Positions 18,144 to 27,606 of a DNA stretch of 64,000 nt are shown here, piece by piece. The stretch is from Halohasta litchfieldiae (GTDB lineage Archaea > Halobacteriota > Halobacteria > Halobacteriales > Haloferacaceae), in the NCBI RefSeq assembly GCF_002788215.1, contig NZ_CP024845.1, positions 1,488,001 to 1,552,000 on the forward strand, read 5' to 3'. The position numbers and the translations under genes are program-made. The stretch's first letter is position 1; every line of letters begins with the position of its first letter. The notes beneath the pieces are model-generated. The model did no database searches. It worked only from the letters and a program-made list of their open reading frames with translations, and was not told where the DNA came from.

Positions 18144-19021
18144 TATCGCCTCACCTCTCCGTACTCAACGATCTGAGCCAGTTCATCATAACAATGGAGC
18201 TGATCACACTCGGGATCATAGTCGCGTAATGTTTTGTGAGCCCGGTGTGCTTTATCAATACTAGCGCGGTGGCGGATACCTGGTAGCTCTTTGCTGTAGG
18301 TGCCGTTATCAATGTCTTCCCAGTCGGAAGACGTCAATCGGGCAAAGTTTGGCACGCACGGCGCGAGCCCGTCCCGACTGTTTATCGCATAGAGAAGATT
18401 CCTATCTCGAGTATCCTGGTCTAATCGTTCGCTTAGATCAGTCGGGACTAACGCAAGCAGCTGGAGGTCGAAGTACTGCTGTGCTTCCTTAATCAATCGC
18501 TTATTCGTTTGGGTGATACCCGATTCCCAGCCGCTCTCGGGCCGCAGTGGAATGATCAGATTCTTCGTGGCGAACAGTGCGTTGTCGTTTAGTTTCCCTC
18601 GGTTTGCGGGCGTGTCGACAACGATATATGAGTAAGTATCTCCAAGGAGTGGGTCAATGACATTTCGGTGTAGTCGTTGGCTTGAAGCCATAGCTGATTT
18701 CAGATTAGTCTCTACGTCTTCGAGTGATTCATGAGATGGCAACAGATCTAAATTGTCTGTGATCGATACAACGTGGTCAATCGGATCCTCGCCATCTATA
18801 AGGACTTGTTGTAGGTGGTTCTCGGCTTCATATTGATCTTGATGACCAAGATTGAACGTAGTGTGACCGTTGTCATCTAAATCGATTAGAAGCACGCGTT
18901 CATTGCGTTCTGCAAGTTCTCGTGCAAGATTTATGGCGGTTGTTGACTTACCAAATCCTCCCTTGAGAACGTTGACGGCGACTGCCCGGGGTTCTTTTTC
19001 ACCGACGGTCTCTGTAGCCAT
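18143..19021 (-). CDS. parA: ParA partition ATPase
   Basis: A 292-residue deviant Walker ATPase: NVLKGGFGKSTTAINLA (P-loop with signature Lys), LLIDLDDNGHTT, and YIVVDTPANRG. ParA distributes plasmid copies along the nucleoid together with a centromere-binding protein, here the next gene. There is no N-terminal HTH, so promoter control is left to the partner. This is the only partition operon in the window and presumably serves the present composite replicon. Confidence 0.9.
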   Translation of the reverse strand: MATETVGEKEPRAVAVNVLKGGFGKSTTAINLARELAERNERVLLIDLDDNGHTTFNLGHQDQYEAENHLQQVLIDGEDPIDHVVSITDNLDLLPSHESLEDVETNLKSAMASSQRLHRNVIDPLLGDTYSYIVVDTPANRGKLNDNALFATKNLIIPLRPESGWESGITQTNKRLIKEAQQYFDLQLLALVPTDLSERLDQDTRDRNLLYAINSRDGLAPCVPNFARLTSSDWEDIDNGTYSKELPGIRHRASIDKAHRAHKTLRDYDPECDQLHCYDELAQIVEYGEVRR

Positions 19022-19330
19022 AGTACTCCATCATTCTCTCACCGTATAAAATGTAGTGAGTGTTCAGGATGTGAATAAAGGAAGTAATCTAAAGAAGTGA
19101 ACCACATTCACTACGTTATATAATAGTTTGAGAGTCACGAATGTTGTTGACTTAATTAGTGTATTAGATGTAGCCACATTACTTCATGTAGAAATAGAAT
19201 AGTTAGCATGATTTGCTGTGCTCTGCTGATGCCTAGGCCAGCTATCCATCTTTTCGATTTTTATGTGAGTGTATGAAAATGGAATTCGTTGGTCGACTAC
19301 ACTCCTCTATCGATGTGTTATGCAGGAGAT
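19022..19330. other. AT-rich region upstream of parA
   Basis: No gene seen. The 300 bases contain the parA promoter and the palindrome above; a centromere for ParA would be expected here. Confidence 0.4.
19096..19112. promoter_or_regulatory. palindrome AGTGAA/TTCACT upstream of parA
   Basis: Perfect 6-bp arms with a 5-base spacer about 75 bases upstream of parA, within AT-rich DNA that has further partial copies (GTAGTGAGTGTTC near 19052). A candidate operator or partition site. The half-site resembles the origin-1 inverted repeat at 5550-5581. Confidence 0.4.
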
Positions 19331-19608
19331 CTAGTCCTCACTCAACTGTCGCCAATACCCGGATATTGGTCTCAGAATGGAATTCGCGTTGAGTATGTGC
19401 ACCATGTTTAGTAAGGAATTCCTCAACACGGCAGCTAACGAGCTGGTATCTTCCCCATCAACGTGGACGATCAGCGTGGGACGCTCAGAATACAGAAGTC
19501 AATCATGAGTGAGATCGCTTTGAACTCATCAGACTGCCTGTGTGATGTAAATTCATCGTCGACCTTGGCAGTGAGTGCCTCAAGAGCGTCGACTGAATCC
19601 GTTGTCAT
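19331..19608 (-). pseudogene. frameshifted small protein
   Basis: The minus strand starts with TDSVDALEALTAKVDDEFTS and SLMIDFCILSVP, then a TGA at 19471-19473. One frame over, coding continues as LIVHVDGEDTSSLAAVLRNS and ends ISGYWRQLSED before TAG. Joined, this is one protein of about 92 residues broken by a single-base indel near 19475. Family unknown. Confidence 0.5.
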
Positions 19609-19737
19609 AGGCGGATAATCGAGAGAACGTGATTAAGAATGAGCTAATTAGATTTGATGTAGCAGCCATGGACGCCAGTCTCCCGAGATTCCAATCGAGT
19701 TCTAGCATAACTCGATTACGCACCAGAGGCAGCATTT

Positions 19738-20519
19738 TCACTCGGAGACAGCTTCCTCAACGATCTTGATTTCCTCGTCCGTCAGCCCGTAGAGGTCGTA
19801 CACGATTTCGTCGATCAACTCGTCAGTATGTTCGATCTTCGCTTCGAGCTCGTCAGCTCGCTGTTTCGTCTCGGTGTAGCTTTCCAGCCCCGCCTCGACA
19901 TCATTGAGGGCCGGGAGTGTGAGTTTTCGGAGCCGGTCGACAAGCGAATTTGTCTTGGTTGCGGTCTCACGGAAGCCTGCAAAGCCACCGGCTTCGTCGA
20001 CGGCGACCGGGACGAACGCCTCGATCAGGTCAGCCTCCGTGGGTGTGAGATCGGTGATCTGCAACGCCGGTTCGAGATCGGTTTCGGTGTAGCCCCACTG
20101 GTCAGTCTCATAGGCGTCCTCGTCGTCTGGTTTGTAGCGGGCACTCAACTGGATCTCGACGCTGGTCTCCGAGTCGCGGTCGACGCGAACGGTTCCGACT
20201 CGGAGGTTAGGTTTCTGTTTGGCCGTCTCCTGGAGGACTGACCCGGCGGCCCCACGTGGGGGTTGAGTGAGGCCAATGTCGGCGAGGGTTTGATCGTCGT
20301 CGTAGTTTCCAAGGTGGTCTAGGAGTGACGTGTTTAATTCACGTCGGGTACTTATATAGTCAATTATGTCGCCAATGTGCTGATTGAGCCTTGAGGAGTC
20401 CTCTGTTATAACAGGAAATTCAGATAGATGGACAGTACGATACTCCAAGTAACCACCACGTACACTTGACAATTTATTTTCTGCCCAAAATTCGCCCAAC
20501 TTAGAATTAAGAATCCCTA
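19738..20519 (-). pseudogene. C-terminal remnant of an Eco57I/PglX-like methylase
   Basis: About 260 codons remain. The end (TDELIDEIVYDLYGLTDEEI) is the characteristic tail of large adenine-specific methylase/specificity proteins of type IIG or BREX PglX type. The methyltransferase and most of the protein are missing: the reading enters an IS5-like element at 20520, and the DNA beyond that element encodes an unrelated protein. A run-on frame into the IS gives an artificial start at 20625. Confidence 0.6.
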
Positions 20520-20571
20520 GGCTCTGTTGAAATCCTTGAAGATTTACATGTTTGTCGTGTAATTCCATGAG

Positions 20572-21393
20572 ATGAAGACCCTCCCGAAGTCGCAGATTCT
20601 CCGTTTTACTGAGAAGGCGATCCACCTAGCACGCCGAGCAGTCTCTCGATACTCCTCGAAGTTTTCTAAACACCGCTATACACTCCCGCAGCACGTTGTT
20701 CTACTGTGTCTCAAAGTTCGGAAGAACACGACCTATCGTGGTCTGCTTGACGAACTGATCGAGATGCCACGCATTCGTCAAGCTCTTGGATTAACTGAAC
20801 TACCTACGCCATCAACGCTCTGTAAGGCGTTCAATCGGCTTGATATGGCTGTATGGCGTGTTGTATTGACTCTCTCAGCGACGCTACTTCCGACGAGTGG
20901 AATCGTTGGAGTTGATGCGTCAGGGTTCGACCGCAGTCACGCCTCAAAACATTACACGAAACGGGCTGAACTCACGATTCAGCAGCTCAAAGTGACGCTG
21001 TTGGTAGATACGAAAGTGAACGCAATTCTCGATCTGCACGTGACGACGACACGAAAACACGATAGTCAGATCGCTCCATCGTTGATCAAACGCAACCCCG
21101 AGACCATCGACATTCTGCTCGGTGACAAAGGCTACGACGACCAGAAGATCAGACGACTTGCCCGTCACCACGAGGTTCGGCCACTGATTAAGCATCGTGA
21201 GTTCACATCTCTCCACAAGGCATGGAACGCACGCTTAGACGCTGATCTCTACGGACAGAGAAGTCAATCAGAGACGGTCAACTCAACGCTCAAACGAAAG
21301 TACGGTGCCTTCGTTCGCTCCCGACAATGGTGGAAACAGTTCCGTGAACTCGTTCTTAGATGTCTTGTCCACAATATCGACCGAGCCCTCTAA
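20572..21393 (+). CDS. IS5-type DDE transposase
   Basis: A 273-residue transposase. First Asp in GIVGVDASGFDRS, second in ILLGDKGYDD, Glu in QRSQSETVNSTLKRKYG. The N-terminal part resembles the HTH of halophile IS5/IS4-type enzymes. The gene lies just inside the left terminal repeat and is intact, so the element is probably active. Confidence 0.85.
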   Translation: MKTLPKSQILRFTEKAIHLARRAVSRYSSKFSKHRYTLPQHVVLLCLKVRKNTTYRGLLDELIEMPRIRQALGLTELPTPSTLCKAFNRLDMAVWRVVLTLSATLLPTSGIVGVDASGFDRSHASKHYTKRAELTIQQLKVTLLVDTKVNAILDLHVTTTRKHDSQIAPSLIKRNPETIDILLGDKGYDDQKIRRLARHHEVRPLIKHREFTSLHKAWNARLDADLYGQRSQSETVNSTLKRKYGAFVRSRQWWKQFRELVLRCLVHNIDRAL

Positions 21394-21452
21394 GATCAGT
21401 ACAGAGCAAAGGTCCCACAATCGTTATCTCATCAGGCATTAACCCATTATGT

Positions 21453-21626
21453 ATGTCAAAAGTAATTTGGACACTTGCTGTAGCATATGGTCTCGTTGGA
21501 CTCGGTCTATTCTACAGTTTAGCAGTAGATTCTAGTGAGCTATTTTTAGCCATGACTACCGTCATCTATGTTCTAATGCTTCCATTAGCATATCTAGTCT
21601 ATAAAAAACGGGTTGTAAGTGAGTAA
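21453..21626 (+). CDS. two-helix membrane protein, IS passenger gene
   Basis: A 57-residue protein with two predicted transmembrane helices (VIWTLAVAYGLVGLGLFYSL and LFLAMTTVIYVLMLPLAYLV) and a basic end. It lies between the transposase stop and the right terminal repeat, hence is carried by the element. Function unknown. Confidence 0.55.
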   Translation: MSKVIWTLAVAYGLVGLGLFYSLAVDSSELFLAMTTVIYVLMLPLAYLVYKKRVVSE

Positions 21627-21742
21627 TCGCTCAAGAAACAGCCAATTCCCACATCTACGTAGCAGCTGTGTCACTGCTAAAAGTGTTAGTTCAATAGGAT
21701 TTCAACAAAGCCCCCTATTTATATATTCTATCGATTTGGTGT

Positions 21743-23239
21743 TCAGTCTTGCCCGTCGACGGGTCGATACTCGTGGGTCAGGCCAACAGGCTCATAGCCC
21801 GGCACATAGGTGAAGTGCTTGTCTGGCTCACCGTGGAACAAGAGAGGAAGCGGGTTCCGTTTTTCGCGGGCCGTAGAGGTAGTTGGGAACGAGATGAGAT
21901 CGTCGCTGAGTGCCAAGGAGGTTGGCGCTGGGAGTGCTCCTCGGTTGAGGTCGTCGAGTTCTAAGACTCGCACTTCCCACGTGTTGGCAATTTCTTTAGC
22001 ACGGTCTGTCAGCTGAGTTGTATGACACAACACGGGCATTGCTTTGGCGCTGAAGGCAAGCATACACAGCCGGAAGATCACATCTGGGGTGATCGGTCGA
22101 TTTTCCCAGTCTTTGCACTGGGAGACGATCCAGTCGGTGGGGTCGTTTTGTTTGGGATCGCGGCGCGCGACGACATCGACCTCCAGTCCGTAGATCGGTT
22201 CTCGGAGTTGGGTCCGGTAGCCCCACCGCTGCAGTGAGTTACTCAGTTGATATTCGAGCCACCGTCCATCGCCATTTTGGCGGCCGTCCGTGTCGGTCCG
22301 TGGTGGGACGTCGGTAGAGGTACACAACACCGAGCGCAGTTTGTCGACTTCATGTTGGGCGCTGCTGAATTTGAGGGCACACTGTTGGCGATCCAAACTC
22401 CCGGTCTCGTCGGTGGCCTGTGTTTCCAGTTGTTCGAGGTTGCTTTGTAGGTGGTCGAGTGTTGTGTGGTAGGCCGTGATGGGATCGGCCTCGTCGGCGG
22501 TCGGCTGCCAGTCGGGATCTGCTGGAGGATCACACAGCATGTTGTGAGCATCGAGCAGCGTCGTTTGGATGTTTTGGAGACGGCGTCTGGCTTCTGTCTG
22601 TGTAGTGTCGGTGAGGTCGTCGTCGGTGGCGACCGTCTCGTTGAGTGCAGCGACCGTATGGATCGCTGTGTCGAGGCCCTCATACTCGGCCAGCGGTTGG
22701 TCGGTGGTGGTCGAGTTGGTGTCTGGGCGAGTGTCGACTAGCTCGTATTGTCGGTGTGGGCCTGCCCGTGGGCGCACGAGAAGTTCAGTTGTTGTGGGGT
22801 CGTTGCAGGGAGCTAGCAAGCGGTCATCGTAGGCTTCGAGTCCCGGATCAGGAATCCGGAGTTCGTGACTTTCGGTGTCGGTTTCGACGACCAGAAAGCC
22901 AGTGTAGCCGACGAGGTAGGCCGGGACGTTGAGACCCTGTTCGGTGATTTCGAGTGGTTCTGTGGCGTGGTCTTTGACCGAGAGTTCACAGAGCTCACCA
23001 CGGTAGGTCGTTTGACCGTCTGTGAGTTCGGCAACCGAAATTTCGCGTCCGTCTTCGGCCGGGACCAACAGCAGCGTGCTCCCGGTGGCTTCGATGCGTC
23101 TGGCCGCCGAGTGAGGATCGTAGGAGACGAGCTGGCCTTTGGTTTGGGCGGTGCCGTTGGGTGTCTGCCAGGTGAGTTCGACCGTCGATTCTGGTGGGAT
23201 GGTTTCGAGGTGGGCCGTGAGGGCAGCTGTGTCAGTCAT
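21743..23239 (-). CDS. PD-(D/E)XK restriction-type endonuclease
   Basis: A 498-residue protein. Residues 1-170 look beta-rich, residues 200-330 helical, and the C-terminal part carries a nuclease core: WLEYQLSNSLQRWGY, then YGLEVDVVARR and IVSQCKDWENRPI, i.e. the E...D...QxK pattern of Mrr-like restriction enzymes. It would cut DNA, possibly modified or foreign. The gene overlaps the upstream zinc-finger-like gene by 8 bases. It lies beside the methylase remnant, so a former restriction or defence locus is likely. Confidence 0.7.
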   Translation of the reverse strand: MTDTAALTAHLETIPPESTVELTWQTPNGTAQTKGQLVSYDPHSAARRIEATGSTLLLVPAEDGREISVAELTDGQTTYRGELCELSVKDHATEPLEITEQGLNVPAYLVGYTGFLVVETDTESHELRIPDPGLEAYDDRLLAPCNDPTTTELLVRPRAGPHRQYELVDTRPDTNSTTTDQPLAEYEGLDTAIHTVAALNETVATDDDLTDTTQTEARRRLQNIQTTLLDAHNMLCDPPADPDWQPTADEADPITAYHTTLDHLQSNLEQLETQATDETGSLDRQQCALKFSSAQHEVDKLRSVLCTSTDVPPRTDTDGRQNGDGRWLEYQLSNSLQRWGYRTQLREPIYGLEVDVVARRDPKQNDPTDWIVSQCKDWENRPITPDVIFRLCMLAFSAKAMPVLCHTTQLTDRAKEIANTWEVRVLELDDLNRGALPAPTSLALSDDLISFPTTSTAREKRNPLPLLFHGEPDKHFTYVPGYEPVGLTHEYRPVDGQD

Positions 23240-23744
23240 CGGTCTCGAATGCCTCCAGGGTGGGCTCTGTCGACGGTGTGGACTCGGTGTGTTGGGGTGT
23301 GTTCTCAGTGGGTGTCTGTGGGGTGTTTTCTGGGAGTTCGGCGGCCACTATTTCGGTGGCCGTGGTCTGGAGTGTGTCGGCGACCTGGAGTGCCTGTTGT
23401 GGGGTCAGTTCGATTGTGGTCGACTCTCGATTGGTGATTAACCCGAGGGTCAGTGTTGGCTCGGTGGTTGCAGCTCGTGTAATTTCGAGGCTGCCGGTGG
23501 TGTAGTCGGCTTCTCGTTGGCGGGCGATGGATGTGTTGAGTTTGAGTGCTGGGCCTTGGGTTGTGGTGGTGTCCGTGTTGGTGTGCTTGTGGGAGGCTGA
23601 GTTACGTGCTTGATTCGGACGGTAGTCGTGGGCTGCAATCCGTTCTGGGAGGCCAACCACATCGTAGTTCGGACAGGCTTGGAGTTGCGGTTGGTCGCTG
23701 TGCTGTTCGACAGATTCATCTGGCGTAGATTCGGAGTCTTTCAT
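23232..23744 (-). CDS. Thr-rich protein with a degenerate zinc finger
   Basis: A 170-residue acidic, Thr/Pro-rich protein. Near the N-terminus it has CPNYDVVGLPERIAAHDY, a clear relative of CPVCGRTGLPERIAQHNC in the protein at 43478-43768, but two of four ligands are Tyr. The middle (TIELTPQQALQVADTLQTTA) is conserved-looking. It is cotranscribed with the nuclease gene (8-base overlap) and may be its DNA-binding or regulatory partner. Confidence 0.6.
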   Translation of the reverse strand: MKDSESTPDESVEQHSDQPQLQACPNYDVVGLPERIAAHDYRPNQARNSASHKHTNTDTTTTQGPALKLNTSIARQREADYTTGSLEITRAATTEPTLTLGLITNRESTTIELTPQQALQVADTLQTTATEIVAAELPENTPQTPTENTPQHTESTPSTEPTLEAFETDD

Positions 23745-23931
23745 GCTTCGTCCTGCGAAGCACGGGGTCGGTGTTGTCGCACCGGCCTCACTTTCTGAGG
23801 CAGTCCGTGCTTCTGATTAGCATTAAATCTTGATAGAACATAAACCTATGGGTAATAGGCTATTGGTATTTGGTTACTGGCTATAGACACAAGCCAATCA
23901 TCTTAACATGATTGAGTAGACACCTACGTAT

Positions 23932-24144
23932 ATGAATGCGGACGATCTACGCGATGCCGACTGGGAAATTATAGAAGTTCTCCGTGAAGGGAGAAATAAT
24001 GCTCCGAACATCGGTGATCGAACAGGGTATTCAAAACAATACATACGGGAGCGATTTAAGCGACTATCTGATGAAGGAATAATTACAAATATCGGGAGTG
24101 GAATTTATGAGCTTATTCCTGAAGAAGTACCCGAAAAAGATTGA
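23932..24144 (+). CDS. small winged-helix DNA-binding protein
   Basis: A 70-residue wHTH (LRDADWEIIEVLREGRNNAP, IGDRTGYSKQYIRERFKRL, wing IITNIGSGIYELI). Typical of regulators on haloarchaeal viruses and plasmids. It is a single gene with AT-rich upstream DNA, divergent from the nuclease operon, which it may control. Confidence 0.75.
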   Translation: MNADDLRDADWEIIEVLREGRNNAPNIGDRTGYSKQYIRERFKRLSDEGIITNIGSGIYELIPEEVPEKD

Positions 24145-24254
24145 TATATGCCATGAAGAGAGGCCTATATCAAAGATATTTTGCCCGCAATCGAAAGAAG
24201 CCACCTCACATCTTAATATACATTGACCGATACTCTTCGATTACGAAGTGTTCC

Positions 24255-24627
24255 TCACGATGAAAAGTAGTCAATCTCTGAATCTGCCGCGAGTGTTTGG
24301 TTGACGATATCGAGATCTTCGAGAATTCGGTGAGTATTGGTAATTCCTTTGCCTCTTCCTCGACCAATCCGTGCTGAACGGATTACCGAATGGAAATTAA
24401 ACTGCTTGAGAATTTCAGAGACACGTCGTTCCGAGACAGGGGTTGACTCGGTCGACTTGATGATTTCTGTGTACTGATTGTATACCGCCTAGGTAGGTAC
24501 AGTGCCATCTTGCTGTTCGACCTGCAGTACAAGTGCAGAAAGAACCAGCTTTGCTAACTGTGTCTCGCCATTGATCAGCTCACGCTCGCAGTCTTGCATG
24601 ACAGATCGAGTATACAATTTGCTCAGG
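24255..24627 (-). pseudogene. C-terminal part of a third Orc1/Cdc6, split by IS6
   Basis: The minus strand reads LSKLYTRSVMQDCEREL, INGETQLAKLVLSALVL, then an amber codon, then STPVSERRVSEILKQF and a winged-helix end, which is the C-terminal domain of an archaeal Orc. The frame also runs across the insertion site into 25370-25420 (GEERDLSK). The N-terminal AAA+ part is absent. It was disabled before or after the IS6 insertion. Confidence 0.6.
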
Positions 24628-25369
24628 GGCACTGTCTAGATAACCTCCTCAACTGGTGTTCGTCCATCAAGAGCTTGATGCGGTCGCTGAAAGTTGTAGT
24701 ATTGTGCAAACTGCATTAACCACTCACGGACGCATCCATGACTGCCCACCCATGAATTATGGAAGCGGTCGATCCTCATTTTGAGCGTGTGAAACCATTT
24801 TTCGATGAGGTTTCGCTTGACGTAGTCAAGCCGACCGCTTAAGCCTAATCGAGCGAGGGCTGTCTGGTACCCGTAGCCATCGACGAGAAAAACGGCCTCG
24901 GAGAGGTCGTGTTTCTCGGTCAGTCGATGGAGGAACGCCGCAGCCGGATCGGTACCATGTCGTCCGAACAACTCGACATCAAGAATCAATTTTGTCTCGA
25001 TGTCTATTGCAGCATACAGCCAAGACCACTCTCCATTGATTTTGACAGCGGTCTCGTCTACGGCAACCCGCTTCGGCTGCGCCTCAGGCGGATTGTGACC
25101 GCTGTCAGCTATCTGATGTACCCACTGCCAAATTGCTTGATGAGAGCGTTGAACGCCTAACAATCGAAGAATCTCTTTTGTTTCTCTAAGTGAACAGCCG
25201 GTCGCGTGGAGCTGGACGGCGAACACCCTAACGGGTGTCGCCGTCCGCTCACGCTCCCAACATTCTTGATAATCCACCGCTAACGACTCGCTGAGCAGGT
25301 CTGCGAGCATTTTGACCAATTATCGCAACGACCTGCTCACTTCTCAAACTAGCTTAACTAGACAGTGCC
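24628..25369 (-). mobile_element. IS6-family element with 8-bp target duplication
   Basis: Terminal repeats GGCACTGTCTAG at both ends, 742 bp, flanked by TGCTCAGG at 24620-24627 and 25370-25377. One transposase gene. Confidence 0.9.
24636..25319 (-). CDS. IS6-family transposase
   Basis: A 227-residue DDE transposase: VAVDETAVKINGEWSW (first Asp), VFLVDGYGYQ (second Asp), and Glu in NLIEKWFHTLKMRIDRF, with the end RPHQALDGRTP. Full length for the family; intact ends and target duplication suggest activity. Confidence 0.9.
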   Translation of the reverse strand: MVKMLADLLSESLAVDYQECWERERTATPVRVFAVQLHATGCSLRETKEILRLLGVQRSHQAIWQWVHQIADSGHNPPEAQPKRVAVDETAVKINGEWSWLYAAIDIETKLILDVELFGRHGTDPAAAFLHRLTEKHDLSEAVFLVDGYGYQTALARLGLSGRLDYVKRNLIEKWFHTLKMRIDRFHNSWVGSHGCVREWLMQFAQYYNFQRPHQALDGRTPVEEVI

Positions 25370-25377
25370 TGCTCAGG

Positions 25378-25630
25378 TCTCTTTCCTCACCGGTGTTCAA
25401 AGACAGCCAGAGCGACCGTAACCGAGTTATTCAATAAAGCGATCATAGTCTAAACTGTGCTGTACCGAAATTAAGGGGCTAATTATCGTTGAATGGCAAG
25501 CAATGAACTATTCTCAGGGCGGTGAATTCGATAGCGGTTGTGATCCAATCCGGAACGTCTACTGAAGACATCTACTGACTGGCAATCTCTCGTGCAAACC
25601 TTTTAGTCTATAGTCCGCGAACTATGCACT
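25378..25630. other. orc relic upstream part and IS relic
   Basis: The first 40 bases continue the split orc relic. TAACCGAGTTATTCAATAAA near 25418 resembles 28761-28782 (TAACCGAGTTGTTCAACAA), a sign of a shared IS fragment. The rest holds the promoter of the following pair; no other gene is seen. Confidence 0.35.
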
Positions 25631-26260
25631 ATGTCGAAAGCTCCGCCCTCCACACCGTCACCGGATGCTGGACAGACAGCACATCAGTTCTTTGTTGTCC
25701 AGGAGCTATTGAGAATTCCCGAACTCGCACGGTTTTACACTGATCTGCTGATCAACTCGCCAACGACCGTCGTTGCAGCTCGTGATCGACAAGGGTTCTC
25801 AAAGAGTACAGCCTACAAATACGCCAACACACTAGCAGAGCTAGGCATCGCAACGGAACTAGACACGTACGAAAACGGATCGTCACTGTGGCGTGCTGAA
25901 CCGGTAAGCGGTAACTGGACGGATCAAACAACCATCGAACTCGGCCCCGTCCTTATCGCCGTCTATGGGGCGACGAGTGTCGACGACGATCTGGAACTCT
26001 TTGTCGACCGACACGGCAAGGCGGCCCTCGCTCCTGTGGTTATGTCGACAATCGAGTATCTGAAAGGTGAAACTACCCGTCGTGGTGTTGCAGATGACCT
26101 TGATATCCCTGCCGTAGAAGCAATTGCAGTCACCCAGGTGATTGAACGTATCATCACTGTAGTCAAAGACCACGATCCGACACTAACCGGGGTTTCCTTC
26201 GACGTCGACGTCCACGACCGGGCACTCGACCAGGGGCCATACCAGCGTGCCGATGAGTGA
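25631..26260 (+). CDS. winged-helix antitoxin-like regulator
   Basis: A 209-residue protein with an N-terminal HTH (RQGFSKSTAYKYANTLAELG, residues 50-80) and a C-terminal domain of unknown function. Its end overlaps the next gene, which encodes a PIN-like protein, in the arrangement of haloarchaeal HTH/PIN toxin-antitoxin pairs. It probably binds the shared promoter. Confidence 0.65.
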   Translation: MSKAPPSTPSPDAGQTAHQFFVVQELLRIPELARFYTDLLINSPTTVVAARDRQGFSKSTAYKYANTLAELGIATELDTYENGSSLWRAEPVSGNWTDQTTIELGPVLIAVYGATSVDDDLELFVDRHGKAALAPVVMSTIEYLKGETTRRGVADDLDIPAVEAIAVTQVIERIITVVKDHDPTLTGVSFDVDVHDRALDQGPYQRADE

Positions 26261-26801
26261 GGTCCACCCATCGCCGTTTCCGACTGCACTCATCTGTGAT
26301 ACGAGTTTCCTGCGAACAATTGGTGGGACAGATAGCGATCCGTACCAGACGTTTATCGAGTACGTCCAGGCCGAGGACCGTCAGCTCTACCTGAGTCGTG
26401 GTGTCGTCGAAGAACTGACCGAACAGCGTGGATACATTAGCATTGATTGGGTCGACCGAGCAGCAACGACAGAGTGGATCACTACCGTCGACGACGTGCA
26501 ACTGGGGGTGCGAGTTCACGATGGGCCTCGTGCTGGAGAAGTCATGGACCGAGTCCACGAGCGGCTGGCTAAATTCGAACAAACCGACCCAGATGTGTTA
26601 CGAAAGACAGATTCAGAACTGCCTGCAGTCGCTGTGATGTTGCTCGGGTCGACATCACATGAGTCAGTCGGGATTTTGATGGATGATAGAAACGCCGAAA
26701 AAGCGATCTCTGGAGTGATTGAGAACACATACTACGAGGGGAGAGTTCGAATCATAGATATTTGGACCGCGATAGAATTCATGGAGTCACAGCAGAACTG
26801 A
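26253..26801 (+). CDS. PIN-like ribonuclease, toxin candidate
   Basis: A 182-residue protein: ALICDTSFLRTIGG (first Asp of a PIN fold), RGVVEELTEQRGY (Glu), and DSELPAVAVML with ILMDDRNAEKAI as the C-terminal acidic cluster. I chose the ATG at 26253, which overlaps the end of the HTH gene; a GTG two codons earlier is possible. All acidic ligands seem present, unlike in the other PIN pair of this window. Confidence 0.65.
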   Translation: MSEVHPSPFPTALICDTSFLRTIGGTDSDPYQTFIEYVQAEDRQLYLSRGVVEELTEQRGYISIDWVDRAATTEWITTVDDVQLGVRVHDGPRAGEVMDRVHERLAKFEQTDPDVLRKTDSELPAVAVMLLGSTSHESVGILMDDRNAEKAISGVIENTYYEGRVRIIDIWTAIEFMESQQN

Positions 26802-26931
26802 CCACACTCGCAACGCGATATTTTATCAAACGCTGACATACAAGGCTGCAAACGTACGTATCGATATTTTGGTCTATCAGATACTGATATTTGGACCGAT
26901 ACAGATATTTTTACGACTGGCAACTCAAGGT

Positions 26932-27156
26932 ATGGACGATAGCTCACCAGATTTCACAGACGACAGAATCCAACTTCGAGGAGCTATTGTTTCAGCACTC
27001 GTGGATCACAGAGCCCTCTCTACAGACGACGTTGCCTCTGTCGTTGAGGCTGATACAGAGATCGTCCAAGAACAACTGCATCTGATGGCCAATACCGGCC
27101 AGATCGAGCAACGAAAAACGGATAACCAGGATGTCTGGTTATCGTGGAAATCTTGA
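26932..27156 (+). CDS. small winged-helix protein
   Basis: A 74-residue protein (DRIQLRGAIVSALVDHRALS, DDVASVVEADTEIVQEQLHL, then QIEQRKTDN as the wing). The ATG at 26932 was chosen because the upstream in-frame extension runs through AT-rich promoter-like DNA with GATATTT repeats. Probably a repressor. Confidence 0.6.
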   Translation: MDDSSPDFTDDRIQLRGAIVSALVDHRALSTDDVASVVEADTEIVQEQLHLMANTGQIEQRKTDNQDVWLSWKS

Positions 27157-27606
27157 CCTTCCTGTGTCAGGATCGATAACGGAGTGTGTCTTCACTTTGA
27201 ACGTGGGGTGTGAGATAACAGCGGAAACCCGGTGTGTATTTCACTCGGCACATGAAGTGCAGTCATGACGGCCATATTATATTTAGAGCTTGAATTTGTC
27301 GCCTTATCTCACCCCATCATTCCTTTGTCTGTTGGAGGGTGTCGCGGGGTTTTGCAGCGTGGACAGTGATTATTCACGGTAGTATTGTAGACTCTGTAAC
27401 ATTTAATACACTTGGTTGTATTACCCCCCATTCTTAATGATTGTTTCTATAAGATATAATCTTATTTATTTATAGTGCCAATTTCCCACATTTCTGTCAC
27501 TAAAAACATAAAGTGTGAGACTCCCACCTATAGTCTTCCACACACATTCTACGTCAACAGACGTGAGTCACGTTCCGCCTACAACCGACTTGGTCTGGGG
27601 ACGGCA
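27157..27606. other. no gene seen
   Basis: AT-rich DNA without a supported gene. One stretch (AACAGCGG near 27218) faintly resembles an origin-1 half-box but is too short to call. Confidence 0.3.

Larger units (their letters stand above)
20520..21712 (+). mobile_element. IS5-like insertion sequence with 5-bp target duplication
   Basis: Terminal repeats GGCTCTGTTGAAATCCT (left) and GGCTTTGTTGAAATCCT (right, reverse complement). Target duplication CCCTA at 20515-20519 and 21713-21717. Length 1193 bp. It carries a transposase and a small passenger gene. Confidence 0.85.
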
